Source: Ochrobactrum teleogrylli (lineage in GTDB: Bacteria > Pseudomonadota > Alphaproteobacteria > Rhizobiales > Rhizobiaceae). Taken from it: DNA of 64,000 nucleotides. Both the position numbers and the translations under genes were made by a program. The DNA lies in the NCBI RefSeq assembly GCF_006376685.1, contig NZ_VEWL01000008.1, positions 62,001-126,000 of the forward strand, read 5' to 3'. The notes beneath the pieces were generated by a model. That model made no database searches. It was not told where the DNA came from and was given only the letters and a program-made list of their open reading frames with translations. Below are positions 51,181 to 60,456 of this stretch, piece after piece. How positions within the stretch are numbered: the stretch's first letter is position 1; each line of letters opens with the position of its first letter.

Positions 51181-51193
51181 TAACATAATGTTA
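51181..51193. promoter_or_regulatory. LysR-type box TAACATAATGTTA
   Basis: This 13-bp palindrome matches the T-N11-A rule for LysR sites. It lies 102 bases before the dehydrogenase start and just after the LysR gene. Confidence 0.5.
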
Positions 51194-51294
51194 TGGATTG
51201 CTGTTGATTTGGTAGGCGATATTATCTCCACCATTCGCTAAGCTGATCATGGAAGGACGCAAGAACGAGCGCGCAGACCGGGATCAGTACAGAA

Positions 51295-52176
51295 ATGACG
51301 CATGACGATAATGCCCGACATTTGAAAAACTTGAAGCCGTTTCCTAATGGAGCATCTCGTCTTTTCCCCGTGGTGGGCGACCCCATTGAGCAGGTGCGTT
51401 CGCCAGAAATCATGACGGAACTGTTTCGGGCGCGCGGTGAAAATGCGGTTGTTGTTCCATTCCATGTTTCATCATTCGGTCTGTCTGCCGTTTTCAGCAC
51501 ATTAACAGAGGTCGATAACGTCGGCGGCTTGCTGGTCACGATACCGCATAAGCAGCAGGCCTTTCAGCTCTGCACAGGGCTAACGGACAATGCGGTTTGC
51601 ATTGAGGCGGTCAATGTCGTTCGACGGGTCGAAAATGGTTGGTATGGCGACAATACGGATGGGATCGGCTTTCTCAACGGGATTGAGCGGGAAGGGTTCG
51701 ATGTCCAGGGGAAAACTGTGCTTCTCGTCGGGTGCGGCGGGGCGGGAACGGCCATTGGGCTGGAAATGCTGAGGCGGGGTGCCGCCCGCCTCGCTATTCA
51801 CGATGTTGACGGAGAGAAACGTGATTCTGTGATCCGCAAGCTTGATGCTCGTTATACGGGTAAGGTCGCTATGGGGAGCGACGACCCATCCGGGTTCGAT
51901 TTGATTGCAAATGCGACACCGATGGGCATGAAATCGAACGATCCCTTACCGGTAAACGTAACAAAGTTGCGTTCAGAGCAGTTTGCTGCTTGCGTGATTA
52001 CCAAACCGCACGTATCGCCATTTATTGAGGAAGCTAGAAAACGGGGCTGCCAGACGATGATTGGTGCTGGAATGTTCGATGCGCAGGCGGAGGTCCTGGC
52101 GGATTTTCTGACTGGTCACGACGGGCATCTGCACCATAGCGGTCGCGCTCCGTTGCCGACGTCCACGAAAGGGTAG
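51295..52176 (+). CDS. Shikimate/quinate dehydrogenase (AroE-like, catabolic context)
   Basis: NAD(P)-dependent dehydrogenase of 293 residues. The substrate domain has PVVGDPIEQVRSPEI and VTIPHKQQAF with the catalytic Lys; NTDGIGFLNG carries the Asp of the shikimate site. The nucleotide-binding motif is GCGGAGTAIG, and NATPMGM follows. The LysR neighbour, the Liv-type importer and a dehydroshikimate dehydratase downstream argue for catabolic shikimate or quinate oxidation rather than biosynthesis. The loop after GCGGAG lacks the basic NRT/SRT-type NADP-specificity sequence (IHDVDGE is seen instead), which favours NAD. Confidence 0.85.
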   Translation: MTHDDNARHLKNLKPFPNGASRLFPVVGDPIEQVRSPEIMTELFRARGENAVVVPFHVSSFGLSAVFSTLTEVDNVGGLLVTIPHKQQAFQLCTGLTDNAVCIEAVNVVRRVENGWYGDNTDGIGFLNGIEREGFDVQGKTVLLVGCGGAGTAIGLEMLRRGAARLAIHDVDGEKRDSVIRKLDARYTGKVAMGSDDPSGFDLIANATPMGMKSNDPLPVNVTKLRSEQFAACVITKPHVSPFIEEARKRGCQTMIGAGMFDAQAEVLADFLTGHDGHLHHSGRAPLPTSTKG

Positions 52177-52224
52177 GCTTATCTCTATATCTTGATCTCT
52201 ATGAACTTAAGGGGAGGAACTAGA

Positions 52225-53364
52225 ATGCATTATCGTAAGAAACTTCTGGCGCTGTCGACGGCGATATTCGCGACTATCGGAGCTGCACAGGCGGAAGACG
52301 TGGTCAAGCTCGGCATGGTGGTCGAACTGTCCGGTCCGGGTGCTCCGGCAGGCACGAACTGGCGCGATGGCATCAAGATCGCAATCGACGAAGTCAATGC
52401 TGACGGGGGCATTCTCGGCAAGAAGGTCGAACTGGGTGAATATGATACCCAGACCGATCCGCAGGTCTCGCGCGCACTGGTGCAGAAGGCCATCGACGAC
52501 GGCGCTTATGCCATTCTCGGCACGATCTATTCCGGCTCAACCATGGTCAATATGCTGGTTGCCCAGCAAAACAGCATTCCGCAATTCGTCGGTTCTGAAT
52601 CGCCGAGCATTGTCGAAAAGGGCAACCCTTTCGTGTTCCGCACCTCGACCGGCGCTCAGAAGGGCGTTCCAGCACTGACGTCCTACTTCACCGACACGCT
52701 GAAGGCGAAGAAGGTCGGTGTCGCGTGGCTCAACAACGAATTCGGCAAGGGTGGCCATGACGTTTTCGTTGAGGAAATGAAGAAGGCGGGGATCGAAATC
52801 ATTGCCGACGTTGCCTCCGAGCAGGCGCAAACTGACTATGCCGCCGACGTTGCCAAACTGAAGCAGGCCAATCCCGAGGCGATCTTCGTCTACATGAACC
52901 AGGAAGAGTCCGCGCGTTTTCTGATCGAAGCCAAGAAGCAAGGCCTGAAAATGCCTCTGGTTGGCGAAGTGACGCTGACGGAAGCCAAGGTGGTTGAGCT
53001 TGCCGGTGGTGCGGCTGACGGTGCTATCGCGCATGTCGGCATCACCGCTGCCGCAACCGAGGTGCCGGGTATCGGCGAATTCTCCAAGAAGTTCGAAGAA
53101 GCCTACAAGCGCAAGCCGACGCATGACGCGCTCAAGGGCTATGTCGGCGTCTGGACCACCAAATATGTCACCGACATGGTGGGCAAGCTCGACGGGGAAG
53201 CATTTGCTGAAAAGATGCATGGTCTTTGCCTGAAGGCGGCAGATTATCCGAAAGTGCTTCTCGACACCTGCTGGGATGACCGCGGAGAAATGTCCCGCCC
53301 AAGCTTCATGGTTCAGGTGAAGGACGGTGTGCCGACGGTCATTGGTACTGTCCCGGCAAACTGA
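52225..53364 (+). CDS. Branched-chain-type ABC transporter substrate-binding protein (LivJ-like)
   Basis: Periplasmic binding protein of 379 residues with a signal peptide (1-23, ending AAQA). VVKLGMVVELSGPGAPAGTNWRDGI and the receptor-type fold of family type 1 follow. Start chosen for GGGGAGGAA upstream. Given its neighbours (dehydrogenase before, dehydratase after the transporter) the ligand is probably quinate, shikimate or dehydroshikimate rather than a branched-chain amino acid. Similar Liv-like proteins bind aromatic acids. Confidence 0.9.
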   Translation: MHYRKKLLALSTAIFATIGAAQAEDVVKLGMVVELSGPGAPAGTNWRDGIKIAIDEVNADGGILGKKVELGEYDTQTDPQVSRALVQKAIDDGAYAILGTIYSGSTMVNMLVAQQNSIPQFVGSESPSIVEKGNPFVFRTSTGAQKGVPALTSYFTDTLKAKKVGVAWLNNEFGKGGHDVFVEEMKKAGIEIIADVASEQAQTDYAADVAKLKQANPEAIFVYMNQEESARFLIEAKKQGLKMPLVGEVTLTEAKVVELAGGAADGAIAHVGITAAATEVPGIGEFSKKFEEAYKRKPTHDALKGYVGVWTTKYVTDMVGKLDGEAFAEKMHGLCLKAADYPKVLLDTCWDDRGEMSRPSFMVQVKDGVPTVIGTVPAN

Positions 53365-53379
53365 TCAATCCTTTCAGCA

Positions 53380-53404
53380 GAGGCGGCGGCCTGGCTGCCG
53401 CCTC
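53380..53404 (+). other. Intercistronic hairpin between binding protein and permease
   Basis: GAGGCGGC and GCCGCCTC form a perfect 8-bp stem around a 9-base loop. It should reduce read-through or protect the binding-protein mRNA, as in the 5491 case. Confidence 0.6.
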
Positions 53405-53418
53405 AGACGGGTAAAGTC

Positions 53419-54297
53419 ATGTCCCAGTTTCTACAGGTTTTGTTATCCGGTCTTGCGACCGGCTCCATTTACGCACTCGTTGCGATCGGTTTCACGCTGG
53501 TCTGGCAGGCTGCCCAGACCGTGAACTTCGCGCAGGGTGAATTCGTGATGCTGCCGGCCTTCTTCGTTCTGGCGGCAATGACCATTTTCGGCGTGTCGTT
53601 CTGGCCTGCTTTGCTCATCGGGCTTGTGGTCGCCTTGATCGTGCTTGGGCTTCTGTTCAAGAAGCTGATCGTCGAACCGATCCTGCCCCATGGGGGTATC
53701 ACGCTGATCATCGCGACGATGGTTTTGGGCATCTTGCTGAAAGAGAGCGTGAAAGAGTTCTATTCGGCAGAAGCGCAACCGTTCCCGTCAATGTTCCCGA
53801 ACGATCCCATTGATGTTTTCGGCGCGGTCCTTTCGCTGCGAGACATGCTCAATCTGGGATTGTCGCTGGGTATTGTCGTTTTGCTGACATTGTTCCTCAA
53901 CCGGACACGTACGGGGCGCTGCATGCAGGCAACCGCGCAAAATCCGGCGGTGGCTGAAATTCTCGGCGTCAATGTCAAGCGCATGATCCTCTATACGTTT
54001 CTGATCAATGCGGCTCTGGCGGCGCTTGCGTCCTATCTGATCAGCCCAGTCTATCTCGCCAAATTCTCCAATGGCGAAACGCTTGGCCTTATCGCCTTCA
54101 TCGCGGCCATCGTCGGCGGTTTCAACCAGATCCGTGGCGCGCTCGTTGGCGGATTGCTGATCGGCGTTCTCGATAATCTGACGGCGGCTTATGTTACTGC
54201 GCAATATCGCGCGGCGCTGCCGCTGGTACTGTTGATCGTGATCATCCTCGTGCGGCCACAGGGCATCATGGGCACTTCCGAGGGGAGGACCGTGTGA
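53419..54297 (+). CDS. Branched-chain-type ABC transporter permease (LivH-like)
   Basis: Inner-membrane permease of 292 residues with about eight hydrophobic segments. GLATGSIYALVAIGFTLVWQAAQTVNFAQGEFVML is the LivH opening, and the coupling loop has CMQATAQNPAVAEILGVNVKRM. It pairs with LivM, whose ATG overlaps its stop codon by one base. Confidence 0.92.
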   Translation: MSQFLQVLLSGLATGSIYALVAIGFTLVWQAAQTVNFAQGEFVMLPAFFVLAAMTIFGVSFWPALLIGLVVALIVLGLLFKKLIVEPILPHGGITLIIATMVLGILLKESVKEFYSAEAQPFPSMFPNDPIDVFGAVLSLRDMLNLGLSLGIVVLLTLFLNRTRTGRCMQATAQNPAVAEILGVNVKRMILYTFLINAALAALASYLISPVYLAKFSNGETLGLIAFIAAIVGGFNQIRGALVGGLLIGVLDNLTAAYVTAQYRAALPLVLLIVIILVRPQGIMGTSEGRTV

Positions 54298-55277
54298 TGA
54301 CCGCACATAAACGCATTATTTCTATTGCCATATTGTTGCTCTTATCACTGCTCGCACCGATTGGGCAGGGCAACTATATCATCTACGTGCTGACATCCTG
54401 GCTGATCTTCTCCATTGCCGCGATGGGGCTTAACCTGACGCTTGGTTATGCAGGTCAGATCTCACTGGCGCAGGCTTCCTTCATGGCGATTGGCGCCTAT
54501 ACGACGGCGCTTCTGACACTGGCCGGATGGCACTGGTTTCTGGCAATGCCGCTCGGCCTCGTCCTGTGTTTCATTGTCGGCCTTGTGCTGGGATATCCAG
54601 CCTTGCGCGTCAAAGGACACTTTCTGGCCTTTGTGACGCTTGCCTTCAACACTCTGGTCTTTCTGGTGTTGCGCAACGAAGAATGGTTGACCGGCGGGAA
54701 TTACGGTCTTGTCGGCATGCCGCGTCCTGATCTTGGTCTTTTCGCAACGACCAAGCAGATGCCATTCTACTATTTTACGCTTGGCGTGACGATCATAGCC
54801 GCGTTGATCATGTGGGGCATTGTGCGTTCCCCTTGGGGACGCGCCTTTAAAGCTCTGCGCGAGAACCCGATCCGCGCTGAAAGTCTGGGGGTAGACACGC
54901 GCCGCATCACGCTTCTGGCGTTTGCCATCGGCTCGGTCTATGGCGGGCTTGCCGGATCGCTGATCACACCGCTGGTTCAGTTTATCGAGCCGGGTTCCTT
55001 TGGTCTCGTCCATTCACTGCGCATTTTGCTGATGGTCGTTGTGGGTGGTGCAGGCTTCTTCTTCGGCCCCTTCATCGGAGCCGCAGTCGTTATTCTGCTG
55101 CCGGAAGTGCTTCGCTTCACGGAAGGCTACTATCTGATCATTTATTCCGTACTGGTGATTGTCATGCTGGTCTTCGTGCCTTCGGGTTTGATCGGAGTGT
55201 GGGGCAAGTTCCGCGAAAAATTCTGGCCGAAGCACCAAGTGCGCGGTGACATGAGCGAAGGAGCACGGCTGAAATGA
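54297..55277 (+). CDS. Branched-chain-type ABC transporter permease (LivM-like)
   Basis: Permease of 326 residues. SIAAMGLNLTLGYAGQISLAQASFMAIGAY is the LivM hallmark, and FKALRENPIRAESLGVDTRRI is the coupling loop. ATG at 54297 is preferred over the GTG at 54294 because of the spacing to GAGGGGAGG. Coupled to the ATPase gene by ATGA. Confidence 0.92.
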   Translation: MTAHKRIISIAILLLLSLLAPIGQGNYIIYVLTSWLIFSIAAMGLNLTLGYAGQISLAQASFMAIGAYTTALLTLAGWHWFLAMPLGLVLCFIVGLVLGYPALRVKGHFLAFVTLAFNTLVFLVLRNEEWLTGGNYGLVGMPRPDLGLFATTKQMPFYYFTLGVTIIAALIMWGIVRSPWGRAFKALRENPIRAESLGVDTRRITLLAFAIGSVYGGLAGSLITPLVQFIEPGSFGLVHSLRILLMVVVGGAGFFFGPFIGAAVVILLPEVLRFTEGYYLIIYSVLVIVMLVFVPSGLIGVWGKFREKFWPKHQVRGDMSEGARLK

Positions 55278-56020
55278 GCAGTCCTGTACTTTCCGTACGC
55301 AATATCGAGAAGCGTTTCGGCGGCATTCACGCCGTTCGCGATGTGTCCTTCGACGTCAATCAGGGTGAGATACTCGGGCTGATCGGGCCGAACGGTTCCG
55401 GCAAGTCGACTCTGTTCAACTGCATTCTTGGCCAGCTTCAGCCCAATGGCGGTGAAGTGCAGGTCAACGGCAAGAACGTTTCCGGCATGCGGGCATCCGA
55501 CCTCAGCAAGCTTGGCGTCGGACGCACTTTCCAGCAGCTTTCCGTCTTCCCGAAGATGTCCGTGCTTGAGAACATCATTCTGGCAGGTCAGGAACACAAG
55601 GGAACCATGGTTTCCCGGCTGTTTGGACCGGGCGATGCCGGACTGACCGAAGAAGCGGAACAGATGATTTCGTTCTTCCGTCTCAACCATCTGCGTGATG
55701 AATTGGCAGGGTCGCTTTCTTATGGCCAGCAAAAGCTGGTCGATGCGGCGATGGCGTTCATGGCAGGCCCCAGTCTTGTTCTGCTCGATGAACCGGCCGG
55801 CGGCGTCAATCTGACGATGCTTGCCAATCTCAAAGATCGTTTGGTCGCCTATAATGCCGAACATGGAACGACTTTCGTGGTCATCGAACACAATATGGAG
55901 TTCGTCATGAGCCTTTGCACGCGGATTATTGTGCTGGCGGAAGGCCGCATCATTGCTGAAGGCAAACCCGAAGAAATCCGGTCAAACCAGATGGTTATCG
56001 ACGCTTATCTGGGAGGATGA
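55274..56020 (+). CDS. Branched-chain-type ABC transporter ATP-binding protein (LivG-like)
   Basis: ATPase of 248 residues. Walker A GPNGSGKS with Lys44, the signature LSYGQQK in place of LSGGQ (usual for LivG) and Walker B LVLLDEPAGGVN are present. It forms a heterodimer with the LivF-like protein. Confidence 0.93.
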   Translation: MSSPVLSVRNIEKRFGGIHAVRDVSFDVNQGEILGLIGPNGSGKSTLFNCILGQLQPNGGEVQVNGKNVSGMRASDLSKLGVGRTFQQLSVFPKMSVLENIILAGQEHKGTMVSRLFGPGDAGLTEEAEQMISFFRLNHLRDELAGSLSYGQQKLVDAAMAFMAGPSLVLLDEPAGGVNLTMLANLKDRLVAYNAEHGTTFVVIEHNMEFVMSLCTRIIVLAEGRIIAEGKPEEIRSNQMVIDAYLGG

Positions 56021-56023
56021 CAT

Positions 56024-56776
56024 ATGCTTGAACTCAAAGACCTTCACGGCGGCTATGGCAAGATCACCATTTTGAACGGCGTGTCTTTCTCCATTCCAAA
56101 GGGCACCATCACGACCGTGATTGGGCCTAATGGAGCCGGTAAATCGACCGTATTCAAGGCGATCTTTGGCCTCCTGAACATCCATTCGGGGCAAATCCTG
56201 CTGGACGGAAAAGACGTCGCCCGCAATACGCCGCGCCAGATGATCGCCAACGGCGTGACCTATGTGCCGCAAGGGCGCAATGTCGTGCCGCAGCTTTCCG
56301 TCTACCACAATCTTGAACTTGGGGGCATCACATCGCCCGATCCTGCCAAGGTCCGCGCCCGTATCGAACAGGTCATGGACCAGTTTCCTATGCTGCGACA
56401 GTTCCGCGACCGCAAGGCAATCGAGCTGTCAGGCGGCCAACAGAAGCAGTTGGAGGTCGCCCGCGCTCTTTTGCTTGATCCGAAGCTCATTTTGATCGAT
56501 GAGCCGTCCATCGGTCTGTCACCCAATCTCGTTCAAGAGGTGTTTCAAACACTCATTCGCCTGCGTGATCAGGGCGTCACCATTTTGATGGTCGAGCAGA
56601 ACGCCAAGGCAGCACTTGCCATGTCGGATTACGGTCTGGTTCTCGAGCTCGGGCAAACGCGGATGCACGACGAAGCCGCAAAGCTTCTTGCTGATCCGCG
56701 CGTGGGGCAGCTGTTCCTTGGCGGACATGTCGAGCTTGATAATCCAAAAGCGCCGATAGCAGCACCAACCCTTTAA
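56024..56776 (+). CDS. Branched-chain-type ABC transporter ATP-binding protein (LivF-like)
   Basis: ATPase of 250 residues. Walker A GPNGAGKS with Lys40, signature LSGGQQKQ and Walker B LILIDEPSIGLS are intact, with the LivF-like opening LELKDLHGGYGK. GGAGG precedes the start three bases after the LivG stop. It completes the five-part importer. Confidence 0.93.
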   Translation: MLELKDLHGGYGKITILNGVSFSIPKGTITTVIGPNGAGKSTVFKAIFGLLNIHSGQILLDGKDVARNTPRQMIANGVTYVPQGRNVVPQLSVYHNLELGGITSPDPAKVRARIEQVMDQFPMLRQFRDRKAIELSGGQQKQLEVARALLLDPKLILIDEPSIGLSPNLVQEVFQTLIRLRDQGVTILMVEQNAKAALAMSDYGLVLELGQTRMHDEAAKLLADPRVGQLFLGGHVELDNPKAPIAAPTL

Positions 56777-56814
56777 ACGCGGATATACAGTAAACCGGAC
56801 CAGGAGAGCCTCTC

Positions 56815-58710
56815 ATGAAAACTTCGATAGCAACGGTTTCGATCAGTGGTGATCTGCCACAGAAACTCGAAGCCATTGCCAAAGCTGGCTTCGACGGTGT
56901 CGAGATTTTCGAGAACGACTTTCTCACCTTTGACGAAAGTCCGCGTCAGGTGGGGCGTATGGCACGCGATCTGGGACTGGAAATCACTCTGTTCCAGCCG
57001 TTCCGCGATTTTGAAGGCATGCCTGAACCATTGCGCAGCCGTACGTTCGACCGGGCCGAGCGCAAGTTCGATCTGATGCAGGAACTTGGTACAGACCTCG
57101 TACTGGTGTGCTCGAATGTATCGCCGGTGGCCATAGGCGGGATTGATCGCGCTGCCGATGATTTCCGCGAGCTTGGCGAACGTGCCGCCCGCCGCGATTT
57201 GCGCGTGGGTTACGAGGCGCTCGCCTGGGGTCGCCACATTAATGATCATCGCGATGCCTGGGAGATTGTGCGTCGCGCAGATCATCCCAATGTTGGCCTG
57301 ATCCTTGATAGTTTCCACACGCTGGCGCGCAAGATCGACGTGAATTCGATCCGTTCCATTCCAAAGGAAAAACTCTTCATCGTTCAGATGGCCGACGCGC
57401 CGCTGATCGATATGGATCTGCTCTACTGGAGCCGTCATTATCGCAACATGCCGGGCGAGGGCGATCTGCCGGTTCTGGATTTCATGCGCGCAGTAGCCGC
57501 CACCGGTTATGACGGCTATTTTTCGCTGGAGATTTTCAACGATCAGTTCCGTGGTGGGTTGCCCGCGTCTATCGCCGCCGATGGCCGTCGCTCGCTGATC
57601 TATCTCGGCGATCAGGTCCGTCGTGTGGAGCCGGAAAGCCGGCTTACGGTGACCGAAATGCCCGCGAGAGCCAAAGTGGATCGGGTTGGGTTCATCGAAT
57701 TTACCGCGCATGCCGAAAGCGCCGATAAACTCGCATCGGTGCTCGGCGCTCTTGGTTTTCAGCTGGCGGGCAAGCATCGCTCCAAGGATGTCGTGCTCTA
57801 TCGTCAGGGCGACATCAATCTGGTCGTCAACACTGATATACGCGGCTTCGCAAGCTCGGCCTATGCTGTTCACGGCACAACGGCCTATGCCATGGGCCTC
57901 GTTGTCGATGATGCTGCGGCGGCGCAGGCACGCGCGATTGCCTTGGGCGCAGAGCCATTCGAACAGCCGCTCGATCCGGGCGAAATTGGCATGCCAGCAA
58001 TACGTGGCGTTGGGGGCGGTCTTATTTATTTCCTTGATGAAAAGACCGATCTTGCTCGTATCTTCGACATTGAGTTCGAACCTGTCGCGGAGACCAGCAA
58101 CTTCCAGGGCGTGGGCCTCACCCATATCGACCATGTGGCGCAGACGATGAAGTTCGACGAACTTCTGACCTGGCTCCTGTTCTACACGTCGCTTACGGAA
58201 TCGCGAAAATCGCCTATGGTCGACATTGTCGATCCGGCTGGTGTCGTGCGCAGTCAGGTCGTGGAAAATGACAGCGGATCACTGCGCATCACGCTCAATG
58301 GCGCTGAAAACCGGCGTACACTGGCTGGCCGCTTCATTGCAGAAACCTTTGGTTCCGGCATTCAGCATCTGGCCTTCGCGACCGACGATATCTTTGCAAC
58401 CGCTGCCGCGTTGAAAGCCAATGGTTTTCACACGCTGGAAATTTCGCCCAACTACTATGACGATCTTGAGGCACGACTTGGCCTCGATCCGGATTTTACG
58501 GACCAGTTGAAAGCAGCCAATGTTCTTTATGATCGCGATGAAACCGGCGAATATTTTCAATTGTACAGTCCGACAGACGATCAGGGCTTCTTCTTCGAGG
58601 TCGTGCAACGGCGCGGCTACAAGGGTTATGGGGCCGTGAACGCCATCTTCCGTATCGCGGCTCTGAGGCGCTACATCAGGCCCGAGGGCATGCCAAAAAT
58701 GGTGCTTTAA
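56815..58710 (+). CDS. 3-Dehydroshikimate dehydratase fused to an HPPD-like domain (QuiC1-like)
   Basis: Protein of 631 residues with two parts. Residues 1 to about 275 form a xylose-isomerase-like (AP endonuclease 2) barrel with GFDGVEIFENDF, LILDSFHTLAR, FIVQMADAPLID and GYDGYFSLEIFND, the metal site of dehydroshikimate dehydratases. Residues about 285-625 are a double VOC domain like 4-hydroxyphenylpyruvate dioxygenase, with all three iron-type ligands His440, His518 and Glu595. This is the architecture of Pseudomonas QuiC1. The reaction would be 3-dehydroshikimate to protocatechuate. The second domain keeps its metal ligands, so it may have its own activity. Confidence 0.88.
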   Translation: MKTSIATVSISGDLPQKLEAIAKAGFDGVEIFENDFLTFDESPRQVGRMARDLGLEITLFQPFRDFEGMPEPLRSRTFDRAERKFDLMQELGTDLVLVCSNVSPVAIGGIDRAADDFRELGERAARRDLRVGYEALAWGRHINDHRDAWEIVRRADHPNVGLILDSFHTLARKIDVNSIRSIPKEKLFIVQMADAPLIDMDLLYWSRHYRNMPGEGDLPVLDFMRAVAATGYDGYFSLEIFNDQFRGGLPASIAADGRRSLIYLGDQVRRVEPESRLTVTEMPARAKVDRVGFIEFTAHAESADKLASVLGALGFQLAGKHRSKDVVLYRQGDINLVVNTDIRGFASSAYAVHGTTAYAMGLVVDDAAAAQARAIALGAEPFEQPLDPGEIGMPAIRGVGGGLIYFLDEKTDLARIFDIEFEPVAETSNFQGVGLTHIDHVAQTMKFDELLTWLLFYTSLTESRKSPMVDIVDPAGVVRSQVVENDSGSLRITLNGAENRRTLAGRFIAETFGSGIQHLAFATDDIFATAAALKANGFHTLEISPNYYDDLEARLGLDPDFTDQLKAANVLYDRDETGEYFQLYSPTDDQGFFFEVVQRRGYKGYGAVNAIFRIAALRRYIRPEGMPKMVL

Positions 58711-58756
58711 GGCAAATCCCGACACGACCACGATCCGCTGCCTAATATTTCAGTTT

Positions 58757-58793
58757 CGCGCCGCAGACCTTTAAGTCTTTGCGGCGCGTTTTA
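58757..58793 (+). terminator. Rho-independent terminator after the dehydroshikimate dehydratase gene
   Basis: CGCGCCGC and GCGGCGCG form an 8-bp GC stem, an inner AGAC/GTCT can add pairs, and TTTTAT follows. Confidence 0.75.
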
Positions 58794-58893
58794 TCATTAT
58801 GGAAAACTATTTTAACCCACCTCCCTGACGCCAATCAAACCTTCCTTGATAAATTCTATATAAATTATAGGTTTTTCGCGAATGCGAGAGACC

Positions 58894-60456
58894 ATGAATA
58901 TAGATACAGTAGAAATATCAGCGGACGTGCTTGTGATCGGAGGGGGACCAGCCGGGTGCTGGGCCGCCTGGAATGCAGCTGCCAGGGGCGCGAGCGTCGT
59001 TCTTGTCGAAAAGGGTTATGTCGGCACCAGCGGCGCCACGGCGGCAGGCAATACCACCACGATATACACCCATCGCGGCACCGCCGAACGGAGCGCGACC
59101 GTTGCCCAAAGGGTGCGGCTCGGGCAGGGCCTCGCGGAACAGGAACGTATTGAGCGCGTGCTTGACCGGACTGTCGAGAACCTCGATCTGCTCGCCCAAT
59201 GGGGCTACAATTTTCCAACTTACGAGGATGGCAGGCCCTATCGCGGAATGCTGCGCGGTCCGGACTATTTGCGGTTCATGCGACAGAAGCTGATCAAGGC
59301 GCACGTGCGGGTTATCGATCATTGCCCGATAGAAGAATTGCTTGTGTCCGACGGTGCGGTTGCAGGTGCAATAGCGCGATATCGGCGGTCGGGTGAGTTG
59401 CTGCACATCCGCGCTGGCGCGGTGGTCATTGCGACAGGCGGCTGCGCGTTTCGCAGCGGCGCGCTTGGCACGAACAACCTCACCGGCGATGGTTATCTCA
59501 TGGCCGCAGAAGCTGGTGCTGTTCTTTCAGGCATGGAGTTTTCCGCCCAGTTCGGTATTTCGCCAGCCTATTCAAGCGTTACGAAAGGCGTGGTGTATTT
59601 CTGGGGCACTTTCAGCGACGAGCAGGGCAATGAACTTTCCTCGGCAGGAGACCGCCAGAGCATTGTCGCGCGAGAACTGATCAAAGGGCCGGTCTACGCC
59701 GTTCTGGATAAAGCGCCACCGCGTTTGCAAGAAGGATTTCGTCGCGGCCAGCCGAATATCTTTGTGCCGTTTGATCGCATGGGGATCAATCCCTTCACTG
59801 AGCGCTTTCCAATTACTCTTCGCCACGAAGGGACGGTTCGCGGCACCGGTGGTCTCAAGATCGACGGTCGCGCAACGACAACGATCCCCGGCTTGTTTGC
59901 TGCCGGAGACGCGGCAACCCGGCAGGGAATGTCGGGCGCGTCCAGCGGTGGCGGCGGCCCAAACTCCAGCTGGGCGATGGCGACAGGTTCCTGGGCTGGT
60001 GAGGATGCCGCGACGTTCGTTCAATCGTTGGGCGCGAACTGGCGCGATAGGAAAGTGCGTTCCGCCAATGGTCAATTGGGAGAACGGGCAGATCATGCGA
60101 CCCGCGATGTCGATGCAGTTTTGAACGACGTTAAGCAGCAGGTTCTTCCGCTGGATGGTGGATTCTTCCGAAACCATGATCGGTTGTCGGTAGTGTCCGA
60201 AAAACTGGCCTCGCTTTGGCGTGACGAAAGTTGGCGATTGCACCGCACGACAAAGGTGCGAGAGGTCGAAGCGCTTATCGCGACTGCCCGATGGGCGACC
60301 CAAAGTGCGCTGTTACGCAAGGAAAGCCGTGGCTTGCAGCGCCGCACAGATTTTCCGGAGACGAACCCGAATATGGCAAAGCCAATTGACTCCGGGGGCA
60401 TTGAAAACATCTGGGCTTCGTTTGAGACGGATAATCGACTGAGGGCAGCGTCATGA
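58894..60456 (+). CDS. FAD-binding flavoprotein, adenylylsulfate reductase/fumarate reductase-like
   Basis: Cytosolic flavoprotein of 520 residues. The N-terminal dinucleotide motif is VIGGGPAGCWAAW followed by VVLVEKGYVGTSGATAAGN, the flavin attachment region of the SdhA/AprA family. AVVIATGGCAFRSGALGTNNLTGDGYLMA and the C-terminal LFAAGDAATRQGMSGASSGGGG loop follow. The fumarate-reductase catalytic His/Arg set is not clearly recognisable. The nearest family shape is AprA or related oxidoreductases that work with a small ferredoxin. Start: ATG at 58894 with GAGAG, or 58882. It overlaps the ferredoxin gene by 4 bp. Confidence 0.82.
   Translation: MNIDTVEISADVLVIGGGPAGCWAAWNAAARGASVVLVEKGYVGTSGATAAGNTTTIYTHRGTAERSATVAQRVRLGQGLAEQERIERVLDRTVENLDLLAQWGYNFPTYEDGRPYRGMLRGPDYLRFMRQKLIKAHVRVIDHCPIEELLVSDGAVAGAIARYRRSGELLHIRAGAVVIATGGCAFRSGALGTNNLTGDGYLMAAEAGAVLSGMEFSAQFGISPAYSSVTKGVVYFWGTFSDEQGNELSSAGDRQSIVARELIKGPVYAVLDKAPPRLQEGFRRGQPNIFVPFDRMGINPFTERFPITLRHEGTVRGTGGLKIDGRATTTIPGLFAAGDAATRQGMSGASSGGGGPNSSWAMATGSWAGEDAATFVQSLGANWRDRKVRSANGQLGERADHATRDVDAVLNDVKQQVLPLDGGFFRNHDRLSVVSEKLASLWRDESWRLHRTTKVREVEALIATARWATQSALLRKESRGLQRRTDFPETNPNMAKPIDSGGIENIWASFETDNRLRAAS

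Noticed and set aside
56773-58134. Minus-strand frame of 453 codons
   Set aside because: It is antisense to the QuiC1-like gene, whose metal ligands and two domains are clear.
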